Of a stretch of DNA of 36,245 nt, positions 25,278 to 32,709 are shown piece by piece; within the stretch, counting starts at the first letter, position 1; each line of letters opens with the position of its first letter. The DNA lies in contig JAUXPP010000012.1 of assembly GCA_030683705.1 (NCBI GenBank), positions 1 to 36,245 on the forward strand. The letters are read 5' to 3'. A model generated the notes under the pieces. The model was not told the DNA's origin. It worked only from the letters and a program-made list of their open reading frames with translations, and searched no databases. Made by a program: the position numbers and the translations under genes. The DNA is from Polaromonas sp. GTDB taxonomy: Bacteria > Pseudomonadota > Gammaproteobacteria > Burkholderiales > Burkholderiaceae_C.

Positions 25278-26228
25278 TTAGCGGGCTTGCTGAGTTGAAG
25301 TACTAAAAACCTCTGGTGCTCGAGCATCAGATCGAATTAATACTAGGGTAGGAATTGAGGCCGGAAACTCATCGCCATCACCATCGACGTTGCGCGGTAG
25401 AAATTCTCTGATTTCTCGCGCCAGAACAGAGTTGTCTCCTTCCATCTCAATGTAAAACGAAAGTACGCTTCGGAGCCATGCTCCCAAAAAAGACCCGCTC
25501 GCGTTAACGCCAGCGATTGCTGGAATAGGTTGTACCGGTGTGCCAATTTCGAGGTCGTATAGGGCCGCACCGAAAACGGGAAGACAGCAGCAAAAGGTCG
25601 TCTCCAATAAACCATTTTCGATTCGCTGGCGTGGGGTGTAGGCTGTAGTGAGCCTTCCTTGTTTTGTAGTGGGACTTCCAACAACGGTTAGTGTGTCCGC
25701 CGACGCATAGAAGAAATCGATTGAACCCCCTAGCTTTTTGTGAAACACACCGAATGAACCGACCGAGGCTAAAAGCGAATCTTTCAGAAGCCTCGGATGA
25801 GCTTTAAATGGAGGAACCGGAAGAATATCTGGTCTTCGCGAAAGAAGATCCCATTGTTCAAGGTTGGCCTTGAAATCTATTTTGTCTGTTGCTGATGGAA
25901 AGCCCGAGCATAGGCTCGTGTGTTTGTCTTTTGATAGTTTGGCTTGGAGAAATGTGAGCCGCGCTCGAAAGCCTCCATTTAAAGAGTATGCCAATATCAA
26001 AACGTCGCATAGCTCACACCTCGCCGGGCTCCTAGCCCAAGCCCCTTGTCCATTGAAATAGACCTGATGTTTTGGGCCGTGATATTCCTCGACATCAAAA
26101 TTTTCGCCAACTTTTCTAAAACTTCGTATCAGCGCACGAAACTGTTGCACCTCGGAAAACGATACCGCAGCCGACTCGACGGTGAAATGGGCAAGAAGAT
26201 CTTCGCCAAAATTTTTGCTAGGTGACAT
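25278..26228 (-). CDS. Uncharacterised protein, possible PD-(D/E)xK-type nuclease
   Basis: A 316-aa soluble protein I cannot assign to a named family. The segment RCELCDVLILAYSLNG followed by RLTFLQAKLSK (E72, D75, then Q95-A-K97) resembles the Asp...Gln-x-Lys core of Mrr-like PD-(D/E)xK nucleases, where E-x-A-D-x-L and Q-A-K strands sit side by side. An upstream acidic helix (residues 40-50) would fit the fold. This is pattern-based inference only. The rest has no membrane segments and includes a CCCLP run near residue 220. Codon use is clearly more A+T-rich than the flanking genes, suggesting horizontal acquisition. It is the last of three minus-strand genes in this block. The ribosome-binding site is weak (AAGAATCAGA-ATG). 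Confidence 0.72.
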   Translation of the reverse strand: MSPSKNFGEDLLAHFTVESAAVSFSEVQQFRALIRSFRKVGENFDVEEYHGPKHQVYFNGQGAWARSPARCELCDVLILAYSLNGGFRARLTFLQAKLSKDKHTSLCSGFPSATDKIDFKANLEQWDLLSRRPDILPVPPFKAHPRLLKDSLLASVGSFGVFHKKLGGSIDFFYASADTLTVVGSPTTKQGRLTTAYTPRQRIENGLLETTFCCCLPVFGAALYDLEIGTPVQPIPAIAGVNASGSFLGAWLRSVLSFYIEMEGDNSVLAREIREFLPRNVDGDGDEFPASIPTLVLIRSDARAPEVFSTSTQQAR

Positions 26229-26311
26229 TCTGATTCTTAATGCGCTTATGGCCGGACTTGCAGAAGCAAGCGTAAGGAAGGATTCAACAAGCGGTTAGTT
26301 TCAACAGGCTT

Positions 26312-26318
26312 GTTAGGC
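26312..26318 (-). repeat. attC-like core (GCCTAAC) downstream of the 221-aa gene
   Basis: On the minus strand GCGCCTAACAAGC follows 12 bases after the stop codon of the 221-aa gene. This is the position and wording (RYYYAAC then AA) of the R'' box of an integron attC site. AACAAGC/GCTTGTT at 26286-26311 also forms a dyad. I could not find a convincing GTTRRRY partner before the next gene, so a complete attC is not demonstrated. Confidence 0.3.
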
Positions 26319-26330
26319 GCAGTGCGCTGC

Positions 26331-26996
26331 TCACAACCGCCGCGACTCTTCGAACCTGCGCGACGCTGTGTAGAGTAACCCCTCATCGCCTTCAGGCACT
26401 CTTCCTGGATCCGGCAAAAGTCCACCAAGGCTGGGGTCACGTTTTCTGTCTTCTTGAGCATGACGCAAGATGGCGGCGACCGACTTGTTCATGCTGCGAG
26501 GGTCCAGAATTCCCTGAACAATCGAAACAAACTCCCTACGCACACCGAGTAGTGCCGATTTCGCGGTTGGGAAGCTAAACAATTCAATATCCTCTCCGAG
26601 AATGCGTTCAGCGGCAACTAGTGCATCTAATGCGGAGTGACGAAAGCCCTTATAAGCGCCGGACTTAAACTCACCATGATCCGTCTCGAGCTCATTCGGT
26701 AGCAGAAACCGACCGCGATCAATGAGAGCCGAAAGGCGATGGCGACACCGTACAACCACGATCTTTTCGCTTTCAGATAAAGCGCTCAATGTTTTTGGGC
26801 AGCAGTACGCCGCCTCTGCAAGCACATCGACGGCTTCAGACGCCCAAGCCCTGAGGTCCCTAAGCCAGTCGCCTGCGACGCTGGTCGCTGACAATCGATT
26901 TTGCCGATTTGCAACGTAGTACGAAGCAAGAGCTGCCAAGCCGGTTAGCAATCCCGACAAAGCGCCCACTATGAAAGGCAGGTAGTCATCCGGCAA
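26331..26996 (-). CDS. Uncharacterised single-pass membrane protein
   Basis: A 221-aa protein with one N-terminal transmembrane segment (about residues 6-27, LPFIVGALSGLLTGLAALAS), then a helical cytoplasmic region beginning YYVANRQNRLSATSVAGDWL, RDLRAWASEAVDVLAEAAYC. No catalytic motif is evident. The start is a TTG, supported by AGGGG seven bases upstream; no in-frame ATG comes early enough to keep the membrane segment. Codon use is more A+T-rich than the core genes. Single-pass proteins of this layout are frequent among cassette-borne and accessory genes, but no function is known to me. Confidence 0.72.
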   Translation of the reverse strand: MPDDYLPFIVGALSGLLTGLAALASYYVANRQNRLSATSVAGDWLRDLRAWASEAVDVLAEAAYCCPKTLSALSESEKIVVVRCRHRLSALIDRGRFLLPNELETDHGEFKSGAYKGFRHSALDALVAAERILGEDIELFSFPTAKSALLGVRREFVSIVQGILDPRSMNKSVAAILRHAQEDRKRDPSLGGLLPDPGRVPEGDEGLLYTASRRFEESRRL

Positions 26997-27080
26997 GTCG
27001 TGCCCCTGTAAATTGAAGTATTTAGACTAACTGACGCGCATCAGAGCGTCCGCGTTGAAATCAACTGTGGGCTCCAGCCC

Positions 27081-27380
27081 TTAAGCAAGCACAAGATCTG
27101 GATGACAATTTTCGATAAGCCATTCATTAAATTCCAAATTAGTGCTTGCCGACGCCCAGCGAATCTTCTCAAAATTTCTCCGTACACCATCAAGTTGCGC
27201 CTTGGCCACTCGGATGTATTCATGAACTTCTGAAGCGGAGAAAATATTTGGCACGTCGTAACTCCACGAGCTCAACAATCCCGCCGCCTCCCCGGCGGTG
27301 CGCTGAGCATGCTCGAGCCCTTCCAGAGTCAGCTGCTTCTTTTCCTCGAAGTAGCCTCGTTCCATTTTTTCGTTACCCAT
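27081..27380 (-). CDS. Uncharacterised small protein, 99 aa
   Basis: A 99-aa, mostly helical, soluble protein with no recognised family. The start at 27380 (MGNEKMERGYFEEKK) has a GGAAC eight bases upstream and is preferred; the open frame continues to 27443 with a basic, less plausible leader. It is first in a three-gene minus-strand block and is followed by an 84-base gap with a small dyad (GACGC/GCGTC). Like its neighbours it is less GC-rich than the core genes. Confidence 0.55.
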   Translation of the reverse strand: MGNEKMERGYFEEKKQLTLEGLEHAQRTAGEAAGLLSSWSYDVPNIFSASEVHEYIRVAKAQLDGVRRNFEKIRWASASTNLEFNEWLIENCHPDLVLA

Positions 27381-27443
27381 AGTTGTTCCATTTCTAGTTG
27401 CCAAGGAGAGCCGGTGTAACCGACTACGATTAAATTTGGACAT

Positions 27444-27697
27444 GGAATCCCTGAAATAGCCGCCTGCGTTGGCCTTGCGAGGATCGGTCCTAGATTCACA
27501 AATCGAGCCATCAAATCTGGCTGTGGTTTCCGCGGATTCTATTTCGTCAACGGCCTGGACTCATCCTCCGATCGGATGAGTTGTAGCTATTTGATGCCAG
27601 CTATCACGCGATTGCTGCTCCCCCAAAAAACGATTTGCCATATTTGCTGATTTTTCGTCGGTTGGCCTTCGACTAAAGCTGAAGGCAAAATGCCCCC
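27444..27697. other. Intergenic, right edge of the accessory block
   Basis: No gene seen apart from the possible N-terminal extension of the 99-aa protein. A perfect 8-bp inverted repeat ACTCATCC-N7-GGATGAGT lies at 27559-27581. GC content rises sharply again at the CoA-transferase start. The promoters of both flanking units must lie here. Confidence 0.5.
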
Positions 27698-28945
27698 ATG
27701 AACTCCCTAGACGGCATTCGCATCCTCGACCTCTCCCGCGTGCTCGCGGGCCCCTGGTGTACCCAGACGCTGGCCGACCTGGGCGCCGACGTCATCAAGA
27801 TAGAACGCCCGGGCACCGGTGACGACACGCGCACCTGGGGTCCGCCCTTCCTGACAGACGCGCAGGGCCACGAAACGCAGGAGGCGGCCTACTACCTGGG
27901 CACCAACCGCAACAAGCGCTCGCTGACCTGCGACATTGCCAAACCCGAAGGCGCGGCATTGATCCGTGCACTGGTGGCGCACTGCGATGTATTTGTCGAG
28001 AACTTCAAGGTTGGCGACATGGCGCGGTATGGGCTGGACTATGCCTCGCTCAAGGCCCTCAACCCCAAGCTGGTGTATTGCTCGGTCACCGGCTTCGGCC
28101 AGACCGGGCCGTATGCCGAACGCGCGGGGTATGACTACGCGATCCAGGGCATGGGCGGGCTCATGAGTGTGACGGGCGAGCGTGACGACCTGGGCGGCGG
28201 GCCGCAGAAGGTCGGCGTGGCGGTGTCGGATTTGATGACCGGCATGTACGCGACCGTCGCGATTCTTGCCGCGCTCCGCCATGCCGAGAAAACCGGGGAG
28301 GGCCAGCAGGTCGACATGGCGCTGCTGGACACGCAGGTCGCGATGCTGGCGAACCTGGGCGCCAACTACCTGGTCAGCGGCAAGGTGCCGGGGCGCGCCG
28401 GCAATGCGCACCAGAACATCGTGCCTTACCAGGTGTTCGAGGTCGCGCCCACCCCGGATGGCAACAAGGACCACATCATCATCGCGGTCGGCAACGATTC
28501 CCAGTATGTGAAGTTCTGCACCGTGGCCAACATTCCCGAGCTGGGCGTGAACCCGCTGTTTGCCAAAAACCGCGACCGCGTGCGCAACCGGGCGCAGCTG
28601 GTGCCGATTCTCGAAAGCGTGATGAAAACGCGCACCAAGGCCGACTGGCTGGCGGCGCTGGAGGCGGCCAAGGTGCCTTGCGGCGCGATCAACAACCTGG
28701 CCGAAGTGTTTGATGATCCGCAAGTCGAAGCGCGGCAGATGGTCACACACTGGCAGCACCCGGTCAAAATGGACTTGCGCCTGGTGTCCAGCCCGATCAA
28801 ACTGAGCGCGACGCCGGTACGCACCGCCGGTCAGGGCGGGCTGCCGCCGCCGCTGCTTGGCCAGCACACCGACGAGGTCTTGCGCGATGTGTTGAACTAC
28901 TCGGACGCGCAACTGTCTGAGCTGAAATACAAAGAGGTGATCTGA
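27698..28945 (+). CDS. Family III CoA-transferase (CaiB/BaiF)
   Basis: A 415-aa CoA-transferase of the formyl-CoA transferase family. The N-terminal LDGIRILDLSRVLAGPWCTQ, then LADLGADVIKIERPGTGDDT and YYLGTNRNKRSLTCDI are signatures. Asp178 in GVAVSDLMTGMYA corresponds to the catalytic aspartate (Asp169 of formyl-CoA transferase) that forms an aspartyl-CoA thioester. It moves CoA between carboxylic acids. Length is normal. Its last base is shared with the ATG of the hydrolase gene (TGATG), so they are coupled. The acid substrate cannot be deduced; glutarate/succinate-type and aromatic acids are common for this group. Confidence 0.94.
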   Translation: MNSLDGIRILDLSRVLAGPWCTQTLADLGADVIKIERPGTGDDTRTWGPPFLTDAQGHETQEAAYYLGTNRNKRSLTCDIAKPEGAALIRALVAHCDVFVENFKVGDMARYGLDYASLKALNPKLVYCSVTGFGQTGPYAERAGYDYAIQGMGGLMSVTGERDDLGGGPQKVGVAVSDLMTGMYATVAILAALRHAEKTGEGQQVDMALLDTQVAMLANLGANYLVSGKVPGRAGNAHQNIVPYQVFEVAPTPDGNKDHIIIAVGNDSQYVKFCTVANIPELGVNPLFAKNRDRVRNRAQLVPILESVMKTRTKADWLAALEAAKVPCGAINNLAEVFDDPQVEARQMVTHWQHPVKMDLRLVSSPIKLSATPVRTAGQGGLPPPLLGQHTDEVLRDVLNYSDAQLSELKYKEVI

Positions 28946-29676
28946 TGGCCAATTTTGTTCTGGTGCATGGCGCCTGGCACGGCGGCTGGTGCTGGCAGCG
29001 CGTGACGTCTGCGCTGCAGGCGCAGGGCCACCGCGTGCACGCGCTCACGCTGACCGGCCTGGGCGAACGCGCGCACCTGCTGGCGCCCAGCATCACGCTG
29101 GACACCCACATCGACGACGTGATCAGCGCCATCGAGGTGGAAGAGCTGCATGACGTGATCCTGGCCGTGCACTCCTACGCCGGCATGATTGGCACCGCCG
29201 TGGCCGACCGCCTCGGCAAACACCTCAAACACCTGGTCTATGTCGACGCCGTGGTGCCCAAACCCGGCGAAAGCTGGAGCAGCACGCAGTCGGCCGCGAC
29301 GCAGCAGCAGCGCCTGTCGGCGGCGCAGGCCACGACAAGGTTCAGCTTTCCGCCGCCCGACCCGGAAGTGTTTGGCCTGCATGATGCGGACTACGAATGG
29401 GTCAAGCGCCGCCAGACGCCGCACCCCGGCAACACCTACCAGGCGCCGCTGAACTTCGACATCCAGCGCGTGGCCGCCATCCCGCGCACTTTCGTCAACT
29501 GCACACAACCGGCGCTGGCCACCATCGAGCCCAGTCGCCTGCGCGTGAAGGACGCCAAGTTCTGGGACGGCGCCTGGCTGCCGAACTCGAAGATCGTCGA
29601 GATCCAGACCGGCCACGACCCGATGATCAGCGAGCCCGCCGCGCTGACCCAAATTCTGCTGGACTGCGCGAAATGA
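28945..29676 (+). CDS. Alpha/beta hydrolase (methylesterase-like)
   Basis: A 243-aa alpha/beta hydrolase. FVLVHGAWHGGWCW is the oxyanion-hole region, the nucleophile is Ser77 in AVHSYAGM, and the catalytic His224 is in TGHDPMIS. This wording matches the group that includes plant methylesterases and hydroxynitrile lyases (small esters, pyrethroid-type substrates). No signal peptide is present, so it is cytoplasmic. Overlaps at both ends (TGATG before, ATGA after) place it in the middle of an operon between the CoA-transferase and a CPYC thioredoxin-fold protein. Confidence 0.9.
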   Translation: MANFVLVHGAWHGGWCWQRVTSALQAQGHRVHALTLTGLGERAHLLAPSITLDTHIDDVISAIEVEELHDVILAVHSYAGMIGTAVADRLGKHLKHLVYVDAVVPKPGESWSSTQSAATQQQRLSAAQATTRFSFPPPDPEVFGLHDADYEWVKRRQTPHPGNTYQAPLNFDIQRVAAIPRTFVNCTQPALATIEPSRLRVKDAKFWDGAWLPNSKIVEIQTGHDPMISEPAALTQILLDCAK

Positions 29677-30161
29677 CCACCCTGCAGCGCCGCCAGTTCA
29701 GCGCCGCGCTGGCGGGCAGCCTGCTGCTGCCCGGGCTGGCGCTGGCCAAAGACACGGCGCTGCCGATCCCGGTGTCGCTGCCGGGCGCGGCGCAAAGCGC
29801 GGCTGCCAAAAAGGAACCGCTGGTGATCCTGGTCAGCCTGCCGGGTTGCCCCTACTGCGAGGTGGTGCGGCGCAACTACCTGTTGCCGGCGCAGCGCGAC
29901 GCCGGCCTGCCGGCCTGGCAGCTCAACATCAGCGACCGCAGCACACCGCTGGTCGGCTTCGACGGCAAGGCCACCACGGCGGCTGCGCAGATCGCCGCCT
30001 GGAAAGCCGGCTTCACGCCGACGGTGCTGTTTCTCGGTCCGCAGGGGCAGGAACTCGCCGAACGGCTGGTCGGCCTGGGCTCCACCGACTTTTACGGCGC
30101 CTACCTGGACGAGCGGCTGGCCACGGCGCGCAAGGCGCTGGCGGCGTTGCCGCGGACCTGA
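29673..30161 (+). CDS. Exported thioredoxin-fold protein (CPYC)
   Basis: A 162-aa protein with an N-terminal export signal that begins with a twin arginine (LQRRQFSAALAGSLLLPGLA, cleavage near ALA-K). A thioredoxin-like domain follows with the redox motif C59-P-Y-C62 in LVSLPGCPYCEVVRRNYLLP and the cis-proline loop GFTPTVLFLG. It would act in the periplasm, probably in disulphide handling. The start overlaps the hydrolase stop (ATGA, 29673-29676). Why a periplasmic thiol protein is coupled to a CoA-transferase and hydrolase is not clear. Confidence 0.88.
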   Translation: MTTLQRRQFSAALAGSLLLPGLALAKDTALPIPVSLPGAAQSAAAKKEPLVILVSLPGCPYCEVVRRNYLLPAQRDAGLPAWQLNISDRSTPLVGFDGKATTAAAQIAAWKAGFTPTVLFLGPQGQELAERLVGLGSTDFYGAYLDERLATARKALAALPRT

Positions 30162-30176
30162 GCGGCAAAACGCCCC

Positions 30177-30713
30177 ATGGACGACGCAGACCTCCCGAAC
30201 GCGGCCATCCACGAAGAGGTGGCCTTGCAGGCCTATGACAGCCGCTGGCCGGACCGGTTTGTGGCCGAGCGGGACCGGCTGCTGACACTGTTTCCACTGG
30301 TGTTTCTCGACATCGAGCACATCGGCAGCACGGCCGTGCCCGGGCTGATGGCCAAACCCATCATCGATCTGCTGGCGGGCGTCGAGACCATGGGCATGGC
30401 CAAATCGCTGGCCGACGCGCTGTGCGAGGCTGGCTACACCACATCCGCCGAATTCAACGCCACGCTGACGGACCGCCAGTGGTTCATGCGCTCGGCCGGC
30501 GGTCACCGCACGCACCACCTGCACGTGGTGGTTCACGGCGGCCCGGTGTGGACCCGGCATCTGCGCTTTCGCGATGCATTGCGTGCCAGTCCCGTGATGG
30601 CGGCGCGTTATGCTGCGCTCAAGGCCGAACTGGCCGTCCTGCACCCGGCCGACCGCGAGGCCTACACCAGCGCCAAGACCGCGTTTGTCAATTCGCTGTC
30701 GGACCCCAGCTGA
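30177..30713 (+). CDS. GrpB family protein (UPF0157)
   Basis: A 178-aa protein of the GrpB/UPF0157 family, a nucleotidyltransferase-like fold. Diagnostic segments are YDSRWPDRFVAERDRL, the IEHIGSTAVPGLMAKPIIDL motif and THHLHVV. Some proteins carry the domain fused to dephospho-CoA kinase, but the reaction of stand-alone members is unknown. It begins 15 bases after the thioredoxin-fold gene and probably belongs to that operon. A short hairpin (CAAATCA-CTCC-TGATTTG, 30741-30758) follows it. Confidence 0.92.
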   Translation: MDDADLPNAAIHEEVALQAYDSRWPDRFVAERDRLLTLFPLVFLDIEHIGSTAVPGLMAKPIIDLLAGVETMGMAKSLADALCEAGYTTSAEFNATLTDRQWFMRSAGGHRTHHLHVVVHGGPVWTRHLRFRDALRASPVMAARYAALKAELAVLHPADREAYTSAKTAFVNSLSDPS

Positions 30714-30735
30714 CCGGCCCCAAAGCGGCCGACAG

Positions 30736-30806
30736 GCTACCAAATCACTCCTGATTTGATAGCTGCTTACGCACGCGGGACAATGGCTGGAGGCCTGTTT
30801 GACCTG
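30736..30806 (+). repeat. Dispersed repeat family 1, intergenic copy
   Basis: GCTACCAAATCACTCCTGAT, then TTGATAGCTGCTTACGCACG and GGCTGGAGGCCTG. It contains the 7-bp inverted repeat CAAATCA/TGATTTG. Over the last 28 bases of the core it aligns without gaps to the copy at 8399-8452, both ending GGCTGGAGGCC. Confidence 0.75.
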
Positions 30807-30845
30807 ACATCTAGGTCCATGCGACAGCCGCCGGACTGCCAGGCA

Positions 30846-30950
30846 CGGTGCCGCATCGACCATGTGATCGACGGCGCCCTCATCACCTTTGTGGACATCA
30901 CCGAGACCAAGGCCCTGGAATCCCGGCTCCGCAAGGATTCAACCGGCTGA
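30846..30950 (+). pseudogene. PAS-domain relic
   Basis: The frame reads RCRIDHVIDGALITFVDITE, then TKALESRLRKDSTG and a stop. This is the typical end of a PAS domain plus start of a coiled coil (VIDGVVITFVDIT...LE..LR), as found in PAS kinases and CheR/PAS fusions. Nothing upstream completes the domain (a dispersed repeat sits there instead), and nothing follows. It is therefore a fragment of a lost signalling gene. Confidence 0.65.
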
Positions 30951-30996
30951 TGGATGCGTTCGGGCCGGGTTGGCGCAGCCCGGGCAGTCGCGGTCC

Positions 30997-31701
30997 TTAC
31001 TTCATCGCCCCGAACACCCGCTTCAGGATCGCGCTGCCGGTGCCCACCGGGTCCTGGCGGATCTTTTTTTCTTCCTCGCCGATGATCAGGTAAAGCCCGT
31101 CGAGCGACTTGCCGGTGACGTACTGCTGGATGTTGGCGTCTTCCGGCTTGACCAGGCCATAAGCCGCGGCCTTGCCGGCGAACTCGTTGTACTTGTTGGC
31201 CAGACCCACCCTGGCCGTGGCCTGGGTCACCACCGGCAAAAACTTCACGGCCAGCGGCGCGCGGGTTTTTTCAGCAAAAAAGGTGGTGACCGAGGTCTCG
31301 CCGCCCTGCAGGATGTTTTTGGCGTCGTTGACGTTCATGGTGCGTACGGCGCTGACCAGCAGGTCACGGCCCATGGGCACGGCGGCCTCGGCGGCGCGGT
31401 TGATGGACGTCACCAGCTCGTCGATGCGTTTGCCCTGGCCGAAGTTTCTCAGGAATTTCGAGGCATCTTCGAGGTAGCCCGGCAAAGGGATGCGAACTTT
31501 CGGGTTGCCGAGGAATCCATCTGTCTTGCCCAGCAGGGCCACGGCTGCCAGCGCGCCCTTTTCGAGGGCGGCTTTCAGGCCACTGGACGCTTCGGCGTTG
31601 CTCAGGTCGCCCAGCGACAGGGCCTGCGCCTGCTGGTGGGTGGCCAGGATCAGCATGCCGAGTGCGCTGAGACCGGCCTGGTTAAAATTGCGGCGTTGCA
31701 T
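30997..31701 (-). CDS. DUF4197 domain protein, exported
   Basis: A 234-aa protein of the DUF4197 family. An N-terminal signal (LSALGMLILATHQQAQA) precedes LSLGDLSNAEASSGLKAALE and the conserved NPKVRIPLPGYLEDASKFLR, AKNILQGGETSVTTFF and NKYNEFAGKA segments. It is probably periplasmic; the function is unknown. The start at 31701 is supported by GGAAGG about eight bases upstream. Its ATG overlaps the candidate ATG of the divergent TlpA-like gene, so its promoter would lie inside that gene. Confidence 0.88.
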   Translation of the reverse strand: MQRRNFNQAGLSALGMLILATHQQAQALSLGDLSNAEASSGLKAALEKGALAAVALLGKTDGFLGNPKVRIPLPGYLEDASKFLRNFGQGKRIDELVTSINRAAEAAVPMGRDLLVSAVRTMNVNDAKNILQGGETSVTTFFAEKTRAPLAVKFLPVVTQATARVGLANKYNEFAGKAAAYGLVKPEDANIQQYVTGKSLDGLYLIIGEEEKKIRQDPVGTGSAILKRVFGAMK

Positions 31702-31702
31702 G

Positions 31703-32233
31703 ATGAATACCTTCCAGAAAACAAATCCCGTTTCCAGCGCAGTATGCCGGATCATGCTGGCTTCGGCCCTGGCGCTGGCATCGCTCGGCGTGCTGTCCGG
31801 CTGCGGCCGCGCGCAGGTCGCGCCCGAGTCGACCTTTGTGCTGCTCAACGGCAGCAAGCAAAGCACCGCCGACATGAAGGGCAAGGTCACGCTGGTCAAC
31901 TTCTGGGCCACCAGCTGCGTCACCTGCGTGGCCGAGATGCCCCAGCTGGTCTCGACGTATGACAAGTACAAGGCCAGGGGCTACGACACGCTGGCGGTGG
32001 CCATGAGTTACGACCCGCCCAGCTACGTCGTCAACTACGCCGAAACGCGCAAACTGCCCTTCAAGGTCGCCATCGACAATACCGGCGCGGTGGCCAAAGC
32101 CTGGGGTGACGTGCAGCTCACGCCCACCACTTACATCGTCAACAAGCGCGGCGAGATCGTCAAACGTTATGTCGGCGAGCCGGATTTTGCGGCGCTGCAC
32201 CAGCTGATTGAAAAGCTGCTGGCCGAAACGTGA
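31703..32233 (+). CDS. TlpA/ResA-like thioredoxin-fold lipoprotein
   Basis: A 176-aa thiol-disulphide oxidoreductase of the TlpA/AhpC-TSA group. The lipoprotein signal ends LGVLSGCGRAQ, the redox motif is CVTC in VNFWATSCVTCVAEMPQL, and TPTTYIVNKRGEIVKRYVGE contains the cis-proline and last strands. It would be tethered in the periplasm and reduce disulphides, for example in apocytochromes, which fits the cytochrome c gene overlapping its 3' end. The start is uncertain: ATG 31703 (or 31700) faces the DUF4197 ATG and has no ribosome-binding site; ATG 31754 gives a shorter signal (MLASALALASLG) and leaves a 52-base divergent gap. Confidence 0.85.
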   Translation: MNTFQKTNPVSSAVCRIMLASALALASLGVLSGCGRAQVAPESTFVLLNGSKQSTADMKGKVTLVNFWATSCVTCVAEMPQLVSTYDKYKARGYDTLAVAMSYDPPSYVVNYAETRKLPFKVAIDNTGAVAKAWGDVQLTPTTYIVNKRGEIVKRYVGEPDFAALHQLIEKLLAET

Positions 32234-32586
32234 CCGCTGCGCCGGCCTTCAGTCCGGAGCGATCGGGCGTCCTGCGCTTCGCCGGGTGGATGGCCCTGGG
32301 CCTGGCCGCCGCGCTGCTGTCCTCCCGCCCCGCCCTGGCCAGCCCGCAATTGGCACTCGACAAGGGCTGCTACACCTGCCATGGCAAGCCACCCAGAAAA
32401 AGCGCCCCGACCTTCGCGGAGCTGGCCTCGCGCTACGCGAAGCACCGCGGCAACACCAGCGCCGAGAATGCCCTGGTCGAAAAGCTCCGCCAGGGAAGCT
32501 TTCTCGGCCACATCGATGCCCATGAACGCCTGAGCCAGGAAGATGCCCGGCGGCTTGTCCGCTGGATCATCGACGGCGCCCACTGA
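32230..32586 (+). CDS. Small c-type cytochrome
   Basis: A 118-aa exported monohaem cytochrome c. A signal peptide (about residues 14-37, ending ALA) precedes C47-YT-C50-H51, the haem attachment site. The C-terminal helix region is LSQEDARRLVRWIIDGAH, as in class I cytochromes. Where such proteins normally have the axial methionine in an MPAN-like loop, this one reads FLGHIDAHERLS with no Met, so the sixth ligand may be His or absent. The GTG start overlaps the TGA of the TlpA-like gene (GTGA), indicating coupled translation. A strong terminator follows at 32630-32666. Confidence 0.85.
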   Translation: MTAAPAFSPERSGVLRFAGWMALGLAAALLSSRPALASPQLALDKGCYTCHGKPPRKSAPTFAELASRYAKHRGNTSAENALVEKLRQGSFLGHIDAHERLSQEDARRLVRWIIDGAH

Positions 32587-32629
32587 AGCTGCTGGCTGAG
32601 ACCTGATCGACGTCACCACCGGCATCAAG

Positions 32630-32666
32630 AAAAAAGGCCAGCTCCGCAAGGAGTCGGCCTTTTTTT
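32630..32666 (+). terminator. Rho-independent terminator after cytochrome c
   Basis: AAAAAAGGCC, AGCTCC, loop GCAA, GGAG, TC, GGCCTTTTTTT. The long stem with a GCAA tetraloop and a 7-T run is a classic intrinsic terminator. The A-run on the left arm makes it potentially bidirectional. Confidence 0.88.
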
Positions 32667-32709
32667 GCGCTTGCTGACGTCGTCCCGAGCTGCCGTCTTT
32701 AAACCAGCA

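Noticed and set aside
27020..27050. GTTAGTC on the minus strand as a second attC core
   Set aside because: It departs from GTTRRRY and no matching partner box was found downstream of the 99-aa gene.
27583..27612. Possible further copy of dispersed repeat family 1 (TAGCTATTTGATGCCAGCTATC)
   Set aside because: Only short pieces match and the spacing differs from the clear copies.
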